Source of the DNA: Alphaproteobacteria bacterium
GTDB lineage: Bacteria > Pseudomonadota > Alphaproteobacteria > Rhodospirillales > Rhodospirillaceae
Direction: 5' to 3'
NCBI GenBank assembly: GCA_030604885.1
Contig: JAUVUZ010000016.1
Location: forward strand, 1 to 64,000
DNA: 64,000 nucleotides
The notes under the pieces are model-generated. The model made no database searches and was not told the DNA's origin. It saw only the letters and a program-made list of their open reading frames with translations. Numbering within the stretch: the stretch's first letter is position 1; each line of letters opens with the position of its first letter. A program made the position numbers and the translations under genes. Below, piece by piece: positions 1 to 7,220 of this stretch.

Positions 1-1
1 C

Positions 2-370
2 CGGAGCGGCCGCGCGCCCGAGGCGGCGCGGGTCGAGGACGTGCTGTTCCAGCCGGGGGAGGTGGTGGCCGCCGGGCAGCCGGTGGCGCGGCTGCTGCCG
101 CCGGGCCACGTGACGGTGCGCGCCTACCTCGGCGCCGCCGCGCTGGGGCGCCTGCCGCCGGGGACCCGCGCGGCGATCCGCTGCGAGGGCTGCGGGGCCG
201 AGGCCGCCGCCACCGTCGCGTTCGTCTCCGCCGAGGCCGCCTACGCGCCGCCGATCCTCTATTCGCGGGAGAACCGCGCCCGGCTCGCCTTCCTGGTGGA
301 GTTGCGGCCCGATGCGGCGAGCGCCGCGCGCCTGCGCCCGGGCCAGCCGGTGGAGATCGTGCCGCCATGA
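2..370 (+). CDS. HlyD/YbhG-type membrane fusion protein, 3' part only
   Basis: The reading frame is open from the first base of the window, so the start lies upstream and only the last 122 residues are visible. They have the look of the C-terminal beta-barrel part of a periplasmic adaptor: a turn reading LFQPGEVVAAGQPVARLLPP, then a stretch ending in LRPGQPVEIVPP. Such adaptors link an inner-membrane ABC exporter to an outer-membrane channel. The stop overlaps the ATG of the ABC ATPase gene by four bases (ATGA), and the permease follows in the same way, giving an adaptor-ATPase-permease operon like E. coli ybhG-ybhF-ybhS/R. The substrate cannot be read from this fragment. The adaptor call rests on fold-like motifs plus context. 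Confidence 0.8.
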   Translation, partial: RSGRAPEAARVEDVLFQPGEVVAAGQPVARLLPPGHVTVRAYLGAAALGRLPPGTRAAIRCEGCGAEAAATVAFVSAEAAYAPPILYSRENRARLAFLVELRPDAASAARLRPGQPVEIVPP

Positions 371-1290
371 CCGACGCCATCCGCGTGACCGGCCTGACCA
401 AGCGTTTCGGCGCGCGCACGGTGGTCGACGCGGTGGACCTCCGCGTGCCGGAGGGGCGGATCATGGGGTTCCTCGGCCCCAACGGCTCGGGCAAGACCAC
501 CACCATCCGCATGCTCTGCGGCCTGCTCACCGTGGACGGCGGCGAGGGCACGGTGCTGGGCCTCGACATCCGCACCGCCGCCGCCGCGATCAAGCGCCAG
601 GCGGGATACATGACCCAGCGGTTCTCCCTCTACGAGGACATGACGGTGGGCGAGAACCTCGATTTCGCGGCGCGGGTGCAGAGCGTGCCCGGCCGCCGCG
701 CCCGGGTGGCGGAGGCGCTCGACCGCATGGGCCTGGGCGGCCGCCGCGACCAGCTCGCCGGGCATCTCTCGGGCGGCTGGAAGCAGCGCCTCGCGCTCGC
801 CGCGACGATCCTGCACAAGCCGCGCCTGTTGCTGCTCGACGAACCCACCGCCGGGGTGGACCCGCAGGCGCGCCGCGAGTTCTGGGACCGCATCCACGGC
901 TTCGCCGCCGAGGGCATGACGGTGCTGGTCTCCACCCATTACATGGACGAGGCGGAACGCTGCCACGCCATCGCCTACATCGCCTACGGCAAGCTCCTCG
1001 CCGCCGGGTCGGTGGCGGAAGTGACCGCCGCCGCCGGATTGGCCGCCGCCGACGTGAGCGGCGGCGACCCCGAGCTGGTGCGGCGGATCAAGGCGCTGCC
1101 CTCGGTGGAGACCGCCACCGCGATGGGGGCGCAGGTTCATGTCGCCGGGGCGGACGCGGCGGCCCTTGCCGCCGATCTCGACCGCCTCGCCGCCGAGGGC
1201 CTCTCCTGGCGGCCCGCCCCGGCCAACCTCGAGGACGTGTTCATCCACCTGATGGCGCGCCGCCCCGATCCGGCGGAGGCGGCGCGATGA
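367..1290 (+). CDS. ABC exporter ATP-binding protein (ABC-2 type, YbhF/CcmA-like)
   Basis: A 307-residue nucleotide-binding subunit that would power export through the ABC-2 permease encoded next. Walker A is GPNGSGKTT near residue 38, the signature is LSGGWKQR near 137, and Walker B with its glutamate is LLLLDEPTAGVD near 157. The switch histidine lies in VSTHYMDEAERC. It carries a single ABC domain; E. coli YbhF has two. The last 80 residues form the regulatory C-terminal extension common in this subfamily. The start codon overlaps the upstream adaptor stop, and the stop overlaps the permease start, so the three are probably translationally coupled. Function as an efflux ATPase is secure at family level; the substrate is unknown. 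Confidence 0.93.
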   Translation: MTDAIRVTGLTKRFGARTVVDAVDLRVPEGRIMGFLGPNGSGKTTTIRMLCGLLTVDGGEGTVLGLDIRTAAAAIKRQAGYMTQRFSLYEDMTVGENLDFAARVQSVPGRRARVAEALDRMGLGGRRDQLAGHLSGGWKQRLALAATILHKPRLLLLDEPTAGVDPQARREFWDRIHGFAAEGMTVLVSTHYMDEAERCHAIAYIAYGKLLAAGSVAEVTAAAGLAAADVSGGDPELVRRIKALPSVETATAMGAQVHVAGADAAALAADLDRLAAEGLSWRPAPANLEDVFIHLMARRPDPAEAAR

Positions 1291-2417
1291 CCTTCTCCCT
1301 CTCCCGCGTGCTGGCGATGATGCTCAAGGAGCTGGTGCAGATCCGCCGCGACCGCCTGACCTTCGGGATGATGGTGGGGATTCCGCTGATGCAGCTGCTG
1401 CTGTTCGGCTACGCCATCAACGCCGACCCCAAGCACCTGCCGGTGGCGGTGCGCGACGCCGACGGCGGCCCGGTGGGGCGGGCGGTGATCGCGGCGATGC
1501 AGGCGTCGCAGTATTTCGACGTGACCCTGCTGCCCGCGACCGAGGCGGAGTCCGAGGCGATCCTGGCGGGCGGCGCGGCGCAGTTCGTGGTGTCGATCCC
1601 GCCCGATTTCAGCCGCCGGGTGCTGCGCGGCGAGCGCCCGGGCCTGCTGGTGGAGGCGGACGCCACCGACCCGGCGGCCACCGCCAACGCCCTCGGGGTG
1701 CTGGAGCGCCTCGCCGCCCACGCCGCCGACCGCGACCTTTCCGGCCCGCACGCGCGGCTGCGGCAGGGGGCGCCGCCGTTCGAGCTGATCGTCCACCGCC
1801 GCTACAACCCGGAGGGCGAGACCGCGTTCAACATCGTGCCGGGCCTGATGGGCGTGGTGCTGACGATGACGATGGTGATCATGACCTGCCTCGCGGTGAC
1901 GCGGGAGCGCGAGCGCGGCACCATGGAAAGCCTGCTGGCGACGCCGCTGACGCCGTTCGAGGTGATGATCGGCAAGATCGTCCCCTACGTCGGCATCGGC
2001 TATCTTCAGGTGGCCTTCATCCTCGGCACGGCGAAGCTGCTGTTCGCGGTGCCGATGGTGGGGAGCCTGGCGCTGCTCTCCGCCGTCACCGTGGTGTTCA
2101 TCGTCGCCAACCTCGCGGTGGGCTTCACCTTTTCCACCCTCGCCGCCAACCAGTTGCAGGCGGTGCAGGCGGGGTTCTTCTTCTTCCTCCCCTCGATCCT
2201 GCTGTCGGGCTTCATGTTCCCCTTCCGCGGCATGCCGGAGTGGGCGCAGGTGCTGGGCGAGGCGCTGCCGCTCACCCATTTCCTCCGCGTCGTGCGCGGC
2301 ATCCTGCTCAAGGGCAGCGGCTGGGGGGAGGTCGCCCTCGACGTGGCGGCGATCGCCCTGTTCGCGGTGGCGGCCGGGGCGGTGGCGATCCGCCGCTATC
2401 GCATGACTCTCGACTAG
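1287..2417 (+). CDS. ABC-2 type transporter permease (YbhS/YbhR-like)
   Basis: A 376-residue integral membrane subunit. An N-terminal membrane segment (MMVGIPLMQLLLFGYAI) is followed by a hydrophilic periplasmic domain of about 150 residues and then five hydrophobic segments, the usual ABC2_membrane_3 layout. The cytoplasmic motif RERERGTMESLLATPL, typical of these permeases, is present before the third segment. I chose the ATG at 1287 because it overlaps the ATPase stop (ATGA) and because the motif MLKELVQIRRDR follows at the normal distance from it. Only one permease gene is present where E. coli has ybhS and ybhR, so the working exporter is probably a homodimer. Confidence 0.92.
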   Translation: MTFSLSRVLAMMLKELVQIRRDRLTFGMMVGIPLMQLLLFGYAINADPKHLPVAVRDADGGPVGRAVIAAMQASQYFDVTLLPATEAESEAILAGGAAQFVVSIPPDFSRRVLRGERPGLLVEADATDPAATANALGVLERLAAHAADRDLSGPHARLRQGAPPFELIVHRRYNPEGETAFNIVPGLMGVVLTMTMVIMTCLAVTRERERGTMESLLATPLTPFEVMIGKIVPYVGIGYLQVAFILGTAKLLFAVPMVGSLALLSAVTVVFIVANLAVGFTFSTLAANQLQAVQAGFFFFLPSILLSGFMFPFRGMPEWAQVLGEALPLTHFLRVVRGILLKGSGWGEVALDVAAIALFAVAAGAVAIRRYRMTLD

Positions 2418-2441
2418 CGAATCTTTCTCCCGGCGGAACGA

Positions 2442-2741
2442 TTAACGCTTCGCGCGGCGGCGCGGGCGCGGGGAGGGGCCTTCCTCGTCCTGGTCGGCGA
2501 GGCCGGGGAACGATCCCTGGTTCTCCACCGCGAGGAGCGGCTCCACCGGCCGGTCGCGGAGGTTGACCGCCTCGCCCTCGGCGAGCGGGTTGGGCAGGGT
2601 GGCGTCGGGCGGCGGCGCCTCGGACGCCAGCTCAAGCCGCGCCAGGCGCCAGTGGTCGTCGGCGCGGCCTTCGGGGCGGCCCTCCCGTTCCCAGATCTGG
2701 TTGGCGCGTTCGCGGATGCGGTCTTCGGACAGCGGGTCCAT
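2442..2741 (-). CDS. DUF2934 domain protein
   Basis: A 99-residue protein. Residues 5-35 (IRERANQIWEREGRPEGRADDHW, here shown only by its ends) match the DUF2934 pattern: an alpha-helical segment with the conserved RA..IWE.EG.P.G....HW residues. The rest is acidic and then strongly basic (PRPRRRAKR), with no membrane segment. The family is common in alphaproteobacteria and has no known function. The gene runs convergent with the ABC permease and in the same direction as dps, whose terminator lies just beyond its start. Confidence 0.8.
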   Translation of the reverse strand: MDPLSEDRIRERANQIWEREGRPEGRADDHWRLARLELASEAPPPDATLPNPLAEGEAVNLRDRPVEPLLAVENQGSFPGLADQDEEGPSPRPRRRAKR

Positions 2742-2821
2742 GGGCGTTCCCCCGGGTTCGGATGCGGTTTCGCCATCGGTTAACGGCCGAGGCCCCCCGC
2801 CGTTCCTTGCCCGCGCGCACG

Positions 2822-2851
2822 AAAAAGGGCGGTGGAAGCTCCACCGCCCTT
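2822..2851 (-). terminator. Rho-independent terminator of dps
   Basis: A perfect 12-bp stem (2825-2836 AAGGGCGGTGGA pairing with 2840-2851) with a three-base loop. On the minus strand it ends in a run of five T (complement of 2822-2826). It starts 26 bases after the dps stop codon, so it is a classical intrinsic terminator for that gene. Confidence 0.9.
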
Positions 2852-2876
2852 CGTGCGTGCCCGGTGAGGGCTGCCG

Positions 2877-3380
2877 TCAGCCCAGCAGGCTGCGCAGCAT
2901 CCAGGCGTTCTTCTCGTGCACCTGCATGCGCTGGGTCAGCAGGTCGTTGGTCGGCTCGTCGTCGGCCTTGCCCGACAGCGGCAGAACCTCGCGGCAGACC
3001 TTCGAGATCGTCTCGTTGTCCTTGGCGAGCTGCTGGATCATCTCCACCGCCGAGGGCACGCCGGTCTCTTCCTTGACCGTCGACAGCTCCTTGAACGCCG
3101 AGAAGCTGCCCGGCGCGAACACGCCGAGGGCGCGGATGCGCTCGGCCACCAGGTCGACGGCCAGCGCCAGCTCGTCGTACTGGGTCTCGAACATCAGGTG
3201 CAGGGTGTTGAACATCGGACCCGTGACGTTCCAGTGGAAGTTATGGGTCTTGAGGTAGAGCGTGTAGGTGTTGGCGAGCACGCTCTTGAGGCCTTCGGCG
3301 ATCTTCTGCCGATCCTTCTCGGAGATGCCGATGTCGATGGGCAGCGGCTTCGAGATGTCGACGGCGACCGATTTGGACAT
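2877..3380 (-). CDS. dps: Dps: DNA-binding ferritin-like protein
   Basis: A 167-residue Dps family protein, the normal length. Dps dodecamers oxidise Fe(II) with hydrogen peroxide, store the iron and coat DNA in stress. The ferroxidase signature is present: [11 protein letters not shown] (residues 45-55) followed by H61, E65 and D69 in [13 protein letters not shown]. The N-terminus (about 20 residues) is short and carries few positive charges. A ribosome-binding site AAGGAGCC precedes the ATG. It is transcribed away from oxyR, the usual arrangement for an OxyR-controlled peroxide defence gene, and ends in a strong intrinsic terminator. Confidence 0.96.
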   Translation of the reverse strand: MSKSVAVDISKPLPIDIGISEKDRQKIAEGLKSVLANTYTLYLKTHNFHWNVTGPMFNTLHLMFETQYDELALAVDLVAERIRALGVFAPGSFSAFKELSTVKEETGVPSAVEMIQQLAKDNETISKVCREVLPLSGKADDEPTNDLLTQRMQVHEKNAWMLRSLLG

Positions 3381-3579
3381 ATCACTGGCTCCTTGTAACG
3401 GGTGGATCGGGCGAAGGATCCCGGGTATTGTGAGGGCTCTCTCAGGTTACGACATGCACCGCGGTCAGACGATTTCCGCCGGAATCCTGTGCGAGCGGGG
3501 GAACGGACGGAAAGACCCTAACTCCGGTGAGGGTTAGACACAATCGGGGAAATTGCCGCCGCCCCCATCGGGAATTCCA
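3381..3579. promoter_or_regulatory. oxyR-dps divergent control region
   Basis: About 200 bases between the divergent dps and oxyR genes. It contains a short inverted repeat CTAAC-N10-GTTAG at 3518-3537, 42 bases before the oxyR ATG, which has the dyad shape expected of a LysR-family binding site. I could not see a full four-part OxyR consensus (ATAG-N7-CTAT repeats). Promoters for both genes should lie here; the -10/-35 boxes are not clear enough to place. Confidence 0.5.
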
Positions 3580-4518
3580 ATGAAACTGATCCCCACGCTT
3601 CGCCAGCTCCAGTATCTCGTCGCGGTTGCGGACCACCGCCACTTCGGCCGTGCCGCGGACTCGTGCTTCGTCACCCAGTCGACCCTGAGTTCGGGCATCC
3701 AGGACCTCGAATCCGTGCTCGACTGCCGCCTGATCGAACGCGGCACCCGCCGCCAGGTGATGCTCACGTCGCTGGGGGAGGACATCGTCGAGCGCGCCCG
3801 CGCCCTGCTGCGCGACGCCGAGGCCCTGGCCGAAGTGGCCGAAAGCGGCCGCCGCCCGCTGGCCGGGCGGCTGCGCCTCGGGGTGATCCCCACCATCGGC
3901 CCGTATTTCCTGCCGCGCGCGCTGCCCGCGGTGCGCGACGCCTACCCGGACCTCAAGCTCTACCTGCGCGAGGACCAGTCGGCGCGGCTGGTGGACGGCC
4001 TCCACGCCGGGCGGCTCGATTGCGCGGTGCTCGCCACGCCCTACGACCTGGGCGATCTCGCCTCGGTCTCCCTGGGCGCCGACCACCTGCTGGTGGCGGT
4101 TCCCGCACACCACCCCTTCGCCGAGCGCGAGAGCGTCGAGCCGGTCGACCTCGAGGGAGAGGACATGCTGATGCTGGAAGACGGCCACTGCCTGCGCGAG
4201 CACGCCCTCGACGCCTGCACCGGCCATCCGCTCAAGGCCAACGAGGCGGTGCAGGCCACCAGCCTCGGCACCCTGGTGCAGATGGTCGCCAACGGTCTCG
4301 GCATCACCCTGATCCCGGAGATGGCGGTGCCCACCGAGGCCTACGCCGGGTCGGGCGTGGTGGCGCGGCGCTTCGGCGCGCCCGAGCCGTCGCGCGGCAT
4401 CGCCCTGGCGTGGCGCGCCTCGTCGCCGCGAAAGAAGGAGTTCGAGCTTTTGGCTGCGGTGCTGCGTACCCATCTGGAGGACGGAACCGGCACTCAGACG
4501 AAAGGACGCCAACCGTGA
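3580..4518 (+). CDS. oxyR: OxyR: peroxide-sensing LysR-family regulator
   Basis: A 312-residue LysR-type regulator. The N-terminal winged helix (LRQLQYLVAVADHRHFGRAA) recognises DNA; the C-terminal domain senses peroxide. The diagnostic feature is the redox cysteine pair: Cys204 and Cys213 in GHCLREHALDAC, nine residues apart exactly as Cys199-Cys208 of E. coli OxyR, within the same GHCLR context. I chose ATG 3580 (MKLIPTLRQLQYL) over the in-frame ATG 27 bases upstream because it aligns with family starts. The stop overlaps the GTG start of the next gene, so the regulator and the thiol enzyme are one transcript. dps is divergent and a probable target. Confidence 0.95.
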   Translation: MKLIPTLRQLQYLVAVADHRHFGRAADSCFVTQSTLSSGIQDLESVLDCRLIERGTRRQVMLTSLGEDIVERARALLRDAEALAEVAESGRRPLAGRLRLGVIPTIGPYFLPRALPAVRDAYPDLKLYLREDQSARLVDGLHAGRLDCAVLATPYDLGDLASVSLGADHLLVAVPAHHPFAERESVEPVDLEGEDMLMLEDGHCLREHALDACTGHPLKANEAVQATSLGTLVQMVANGLGITLIPEMAVPTEAYAGSGVVARRFGAPEPSRGIALAWRASSPRKKEFELLAAVLRTHLEDGTGTQTKGRQP

Positions 4519-5141
4519 TCGATCTCTACACCTGGGGCACGCCCAACGGCCGCAAGGTTTCGGTGATGCTCGAAGAGCTGGGGCTGCCGTATGCGGTCCA
4601 CGCCGTGGACATCCGCAACGACGCGCAGTTCGCCCCCGCGTTCCTCGCCGTCAACCCCAACGGCAAGATTCCCGCCATCGTCGATTCCGACGGGCCGGAC
4701 GGCAAGCCGATCAGCGTGTTCGAATCCGGTGCGATCCTGATCTACCTCGCCGAGAAGACCGGCAGCAAGCTTCTGCCCGCCGAGCCGCGCGCCCGCGCCG
4801 CGGTGATGAGCTGGCTGATGTTCCAGATGGCGGGCGTGGGGCCGATGTGCGGCCAGGCCCACCACTTCCTCCATTTCGCGCCGGAGAAGGTCCCCTACGG
4901 CGTCGCCCGCTACACCAAGGAGGCGCGGCGCCTCTACGGGGTGATGGACAAGCGCCTGGGCGAGGCCGCCTTCCTCGCCGGCGACGCCTATTCGATTGCC
5001 GACATCGCCACCTTCCCCTGGGTGGCGCGCCACGATTTCCACGAGATCGACCTGGCGGATTTCCCCAACGTCCGCCGCTGGCACGACGCCCTGGCGGCGC
5101 GGCCGCCGGTGGCGCGCGGCATGGCCGTGCCCGCCGCCTGA
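4515..5141 (+). CDS. GST-like disulfide-bond oxidoreductase (YfcG/YghU type)
   Basis: A 208-residue nu-class glutathione-transferase-like protein. The thioredoxin-fold half (residues 1-85) begins IDLYTWGTPNGRKVSVMLEELGLPY, the TPNG motif being characteristic of YfcG/YghU, and has the cis-Pro glutathione-binding motif GKIPAIVD and the ESGAILIYLAEK motif. The helical C-terminal half follows. YfcG-type enzymes reduce disulfides with glutathione rather than conjugate xenobiotics. It begins with GTG at 4515, overlapping the oxyR stop (GTGA). Cotranscription with oxyR suggests a job in thiol repair during peroxide stress, which is inference from the position. Confidence 0.9.
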   Translation: MIDLYTWGTPNGRKVSVMLEELGLPYAVHAVDIRNDAQFAPAFLAVNPNGKIPAIVDSDGPDGKPISVFESGAILIYLAEKTGSKLLPAEPRARAAVMSWLMFQMAGVGPMCGQAHHFLHFAPEKVPYGVARYTKEARRLYGVMDKRLGEAAFLAGDAYSIADIATFPWVARHDFHEIDLADFPNVRRWHDALAARPPVARGMAVPAA

Positions 5142-5155
5142 AAAGACTGGCGAAA

Positions 5156-5181
5156 CCCGCCCGTCGCTGTTGACGGGCGGG
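5156..5181. terminator. Hairpin after the oxyR operon
   Basis: A perfect 10-bp inverted repeat (5156-5165 CCCGCCCGTC and 5172-5181) with a six-base loop, 14 bases after the stop of the GST-like gene and 60 bases before the tRNA. There is no T-run on the plus strand, so it is a possible rho-assisted or weak terminator only. Confidence 0.5.
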
Positions 5182-5241
5182 CGAGCTTCGGATAGACATT
5201 CGGCTCTTGCCCGCGCCGCCTTCGGCGACGCGGCAGGGCGC

Positions 5242-5330
5242 GGAGGGATGGCAGAGCGGTAATGCAGCGGATTGCTAATCCGTGACGGCCTTAAAACCGT
5301 CCCCGGGTTCGAGTCCCGGTCCCTCCGCCA
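5242..5330 (+). tRNA. tRNA-Ser (anticodon GCT)
   Basis: A full cloverleaf of 89 bases including an encoded CCA (5328-5330). The acceptor stem GGAGGGA (5242-5248) pairs with TCCCTCC (5320-5326), with G as discriminator. The anticodon loop TTGCTAA places GCT at 5274-5276, so it reads AGC and AGU. The long variable arm (GACGG...CCGTC) marks a class II tRNA, as expected for serine, and the T-arm carries GGTTCGAGTCC. No integrase or attachment-site duplication is visible next to it. Confidence 0.97.
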
Positions 5331-5400
5331 TTACGTCCCGGGCGATCCTCCCCCGCGACGCAGGTCCGGCCGCCGATCTCTCTTCCTGCGCGGGGGCGGC

Positions 5401-6279
5401 GTGTTCCACATTCTCCTGAACATCATCGCGCCCGTGTTTCTCATCGGACTGGTGGGATTCGTGTGGGCGCGGCGCGGTCTCGCCTTCGACACCAATCAGG
5501 TGGGCGCGCTCGTCGTCAACGTCGGCGCGCCGTGCATGGTGCTCGACACCCTGTCGTCGATGACGATCGGCCCGGCGGCGTTCGGCACCATGGTACTCGC
5601 CTCCGCCCTGTGCCACGGCGTGTTCTTCGGCGGCGGTTGGGCGCTGCTGAAGCTGGCGCGTCAGCCGGTGTCCGCCTATCTTCCCGGGCTGGTGTTCGCC
5701 AACACCGGCAATCTCGGCCTGCCGCTCTGCCTGTTCGCCTTCGGTCAGCCGGGGCTGTCGAACGCGATGTCGTACTTCGTGCTCAGCACCGTTCTTTTGT
5801 TCACCCTGTCGCCCCAGTTCGCCACCGGCCGCGTCTCCCTGGCGGTGCTGCCGAGGACGCCGGTGGTGTGGGCGCTGGCGGTGGCGCTGGGGCTGATGTT
5901 CACCGGCGCCAGCCTGCCGGAGTGGGTCGCCAAGCCGGTTCACCTGCTGGGCGGAATGATGATTCCGCTGATGCTGCTGTCCCTCGGCGTGTCGCTGGCG
6001 CGGCTCAAGGTCAATGCCCTCAAGGTGGGCGCGGCGCTGGCGGCGGCGCGTCTCGGCATGGGCGTGGCGACCGGCTTCGGCGTGGCGGCGCTGCTCGGCC
6101 TCGAGGGCGTGGAGCGCGGCGTGGTGGTGCTGGAGGCGTCGATGCCCGCGGCGGTGTTCAACTACCTGTTCGCGGTGCGCTACCGCAAGCACCCGGACGA
6201 GGTGGCGAGCATGGTGATCCTCTCCACCGCGCTGTCGTTCCTCACCCTGCCGCTGCTGCTGAGCGTGCTGCTGCCGTGA
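5401..6279 (+). CDS. AEC-family transporter (auxin efflux carrier-like)
   Basis: A 292-residue protein made almost entirely of hydrophobic segments, about ten, in two similar halves, as in the AEC/bile-acid-transporter fold. Typical family motifs are NTGNLGLPLCLFAFG near residue 100 and a second-half equivalent ending MPAAVFNYLFAVRYRKHPDEVAS. Bacterial members move organic acids such as malate or malonate, or are uncharacterised; the substrate here is unknown. The frame is open back through the tRNA, so the start must be chosen: GTG 5401 gives a proper membrane N-terminus (VFHILLNIIAPVFLIGLVGF) and lies just after a GGGGGC stretch. The start is uncertain, the family is not. Confidence 0.85.
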   Translation: MFHILLNIIAPVFLIGLVGFVWARRGLAFDTNQVGALVVNVGAPCMVLDTLSSMTIGPAAFGTMVLASALCHGVFFGGGWALLKLARQPVSAYLPGLVFANTGNLGLPLCLFAFGQPGLSNAMSYFVLSTVLLFTLSPQFATGRVSLAVLPRTPVVWALAVALGLMFTGASLPEWVAKPVHLLGGMMIPLMLLSLGVSLARLKVNALKVGAALAAARLGMGVATGFGVAALLGLEGVERGVVVLEASMPAAVFNYLFAVRYRKHPDEVASMVILSTALSFLTLPLLLSVLLP

Positions 6280-6671
6280 CGCGCCCGCGCGCCGTGGCTT
6301 GCCGTTGAGTAAATTTTATGCAAACGGACTGACCTCCCCTTTGACGCACAAACAATGGGCGCCAAAGGGCGAAAATTGATGCGCTTGCCCGCCGGGTGTG
6401 CCGCGCCCCGCGCGCGGCGAGGCGGGTGCCGTGGCGGCCGAACCCAGGCCCGCCCAGGGCTTCGGCCGCGCTGGGCGTCTCGCCCGATCCTCCTGAGATA
6501 TCGGCATAATCCTTGCAATCCCCGGCACCGGCAGCGCGTCGATTGCCGGACTCACCGCCATGGGGCCCCACCGATTTCCCGACACCGGCGCGCAGCAGGC
6601 GCGGCGTATCCCGATCGCGTGCGCCCCGGCGAGCGGGAGGCTTCGCCGCCGTTCAGAAACGGAGTCAGAGT
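6280..6671. promoter_or_regulatory. Leader/promoter region of the TRAP operon
   Basis: A 392-base stretch with no supportable gene. It holds an AT-rich island at 6309-6324 (GTAAATTTTATGCAAA), which is striking in this GC-rich DNA and resembles a motif upstream of eutB at 16012-16026. The second half (about 6400-6660) is GC-rich, open in one frame that merges into the DctQ gene, but without a convincing start or coding pattern. The ribosome-binding site GGAG at 6661-6664 serves the GTG at 6672. Confidence 0.5.
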
Positions 6672-7220
6672 GTGGAAGCCAAGAAACTTGGAATCAGAAG
6701 GCGGCGCCTGCCGAAAGTCGTTTCCGGCTACGTGCGCCTGATCGACCGAATTTCCGATTACGTGGGGTATTTGGCGGCGTCGCTGATTTTCTTCATGGGC
6801 GGGATGCTGATCTTCGACGCCATCACCCGCAATCTCATCAAGGCTCCGGTGCATTGGGCGGTGGAACTCACGCAGTTCACCCTCGCCGCCTATTACTTCA
6901 TGGGCGGGGCGAGCACCCTCAAGAACGACGAGCACGTCCGCATGGACCTGTGGTACGGGACCCTCAGCCGCCGCAACCGCACACGGATGGATCTCGCCAC
7001 CGTCGGCTGCCTGATCTTCTATCTCGGCGTTCTGCTCGCCGGGTCCATCTCCAGCCTGTCCTACGCCATCCACACCAACGAGAAGCGCTTTTCGATCTGG
7101 AATCCCTCGGTGATTCCGATCAAGGCACTGATGGTCGCGTGTCTGGTGCTGATGCTGATGCAGGCGGTCGCGCTGGTGTTCAAGCACGTTGCCGAGCTTC
7201 GCGGGGAGAAGCTCCGATGA
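6672..7220 (+). CDS. dctQ: TRAP transporter small permease, DctQ type
   Basis: A 182-residue small membrane subunit of a tripartite ATP-independent periplasmic transporter. It has four hydrophobic segments and the DctQ-typical motifs WAVELTQFTLAAYYFMGGASTLKNDEHVRMDLW. Together with the large permease it uses the sodium or proton gradient to import a ligand delivered by the periplasmic binding protein. The GTG at 6672 was chosen because GGAG sits seven bases upstream; the open frame runs further back but lacks family similarity. The stop overlaps the DctM ATG (ATGA). Confidence 0.9.
   Translation: MEAKKLGIRRRRLPKVVSGYVRLIDRISDYVGYLAASLIFFMGGMLIFDAITRNLIKAPVHWAVELTQFTLAAYYFMGGASTLKNDEHVRMDLWYGTLSRRNRTRMDLATVGCLIFYLGVLLAGSISSLSYAIHTNEKRFSIWNPSVIPIKALMVACLVLMLMQAVALVFKHVAELRGEKLR

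Noticed and set aside
259-1248. Long minus-strand open frame of 329 codons opposite the ABC ATPase.
   Set aside because: Antisense of a clear ABC gene; translation is rich in His/Arg/Gly without family motifs. High GC makes such open frames common.
1137-2279. Minus-strand open frame of 380 codons opposite the ABC-2 permease.
   Set aside because: His/Gln/Arg-rich shadow of a membrane protein gene, no start signal and no motif.
5242-5400. Integration site at the tRNA-Ser gene.
   Set aside because: No integrase, no direct repeat of the tRNA 3' end and no change in composition downstream.
6400-6660. A coding extension or extra gene before dctQ.
   Set aside because: The frame is open but has no start signal, no hydrophobic or conserved pattern, and the ribosome-binding site at 6661 fits the GTG at 6672.
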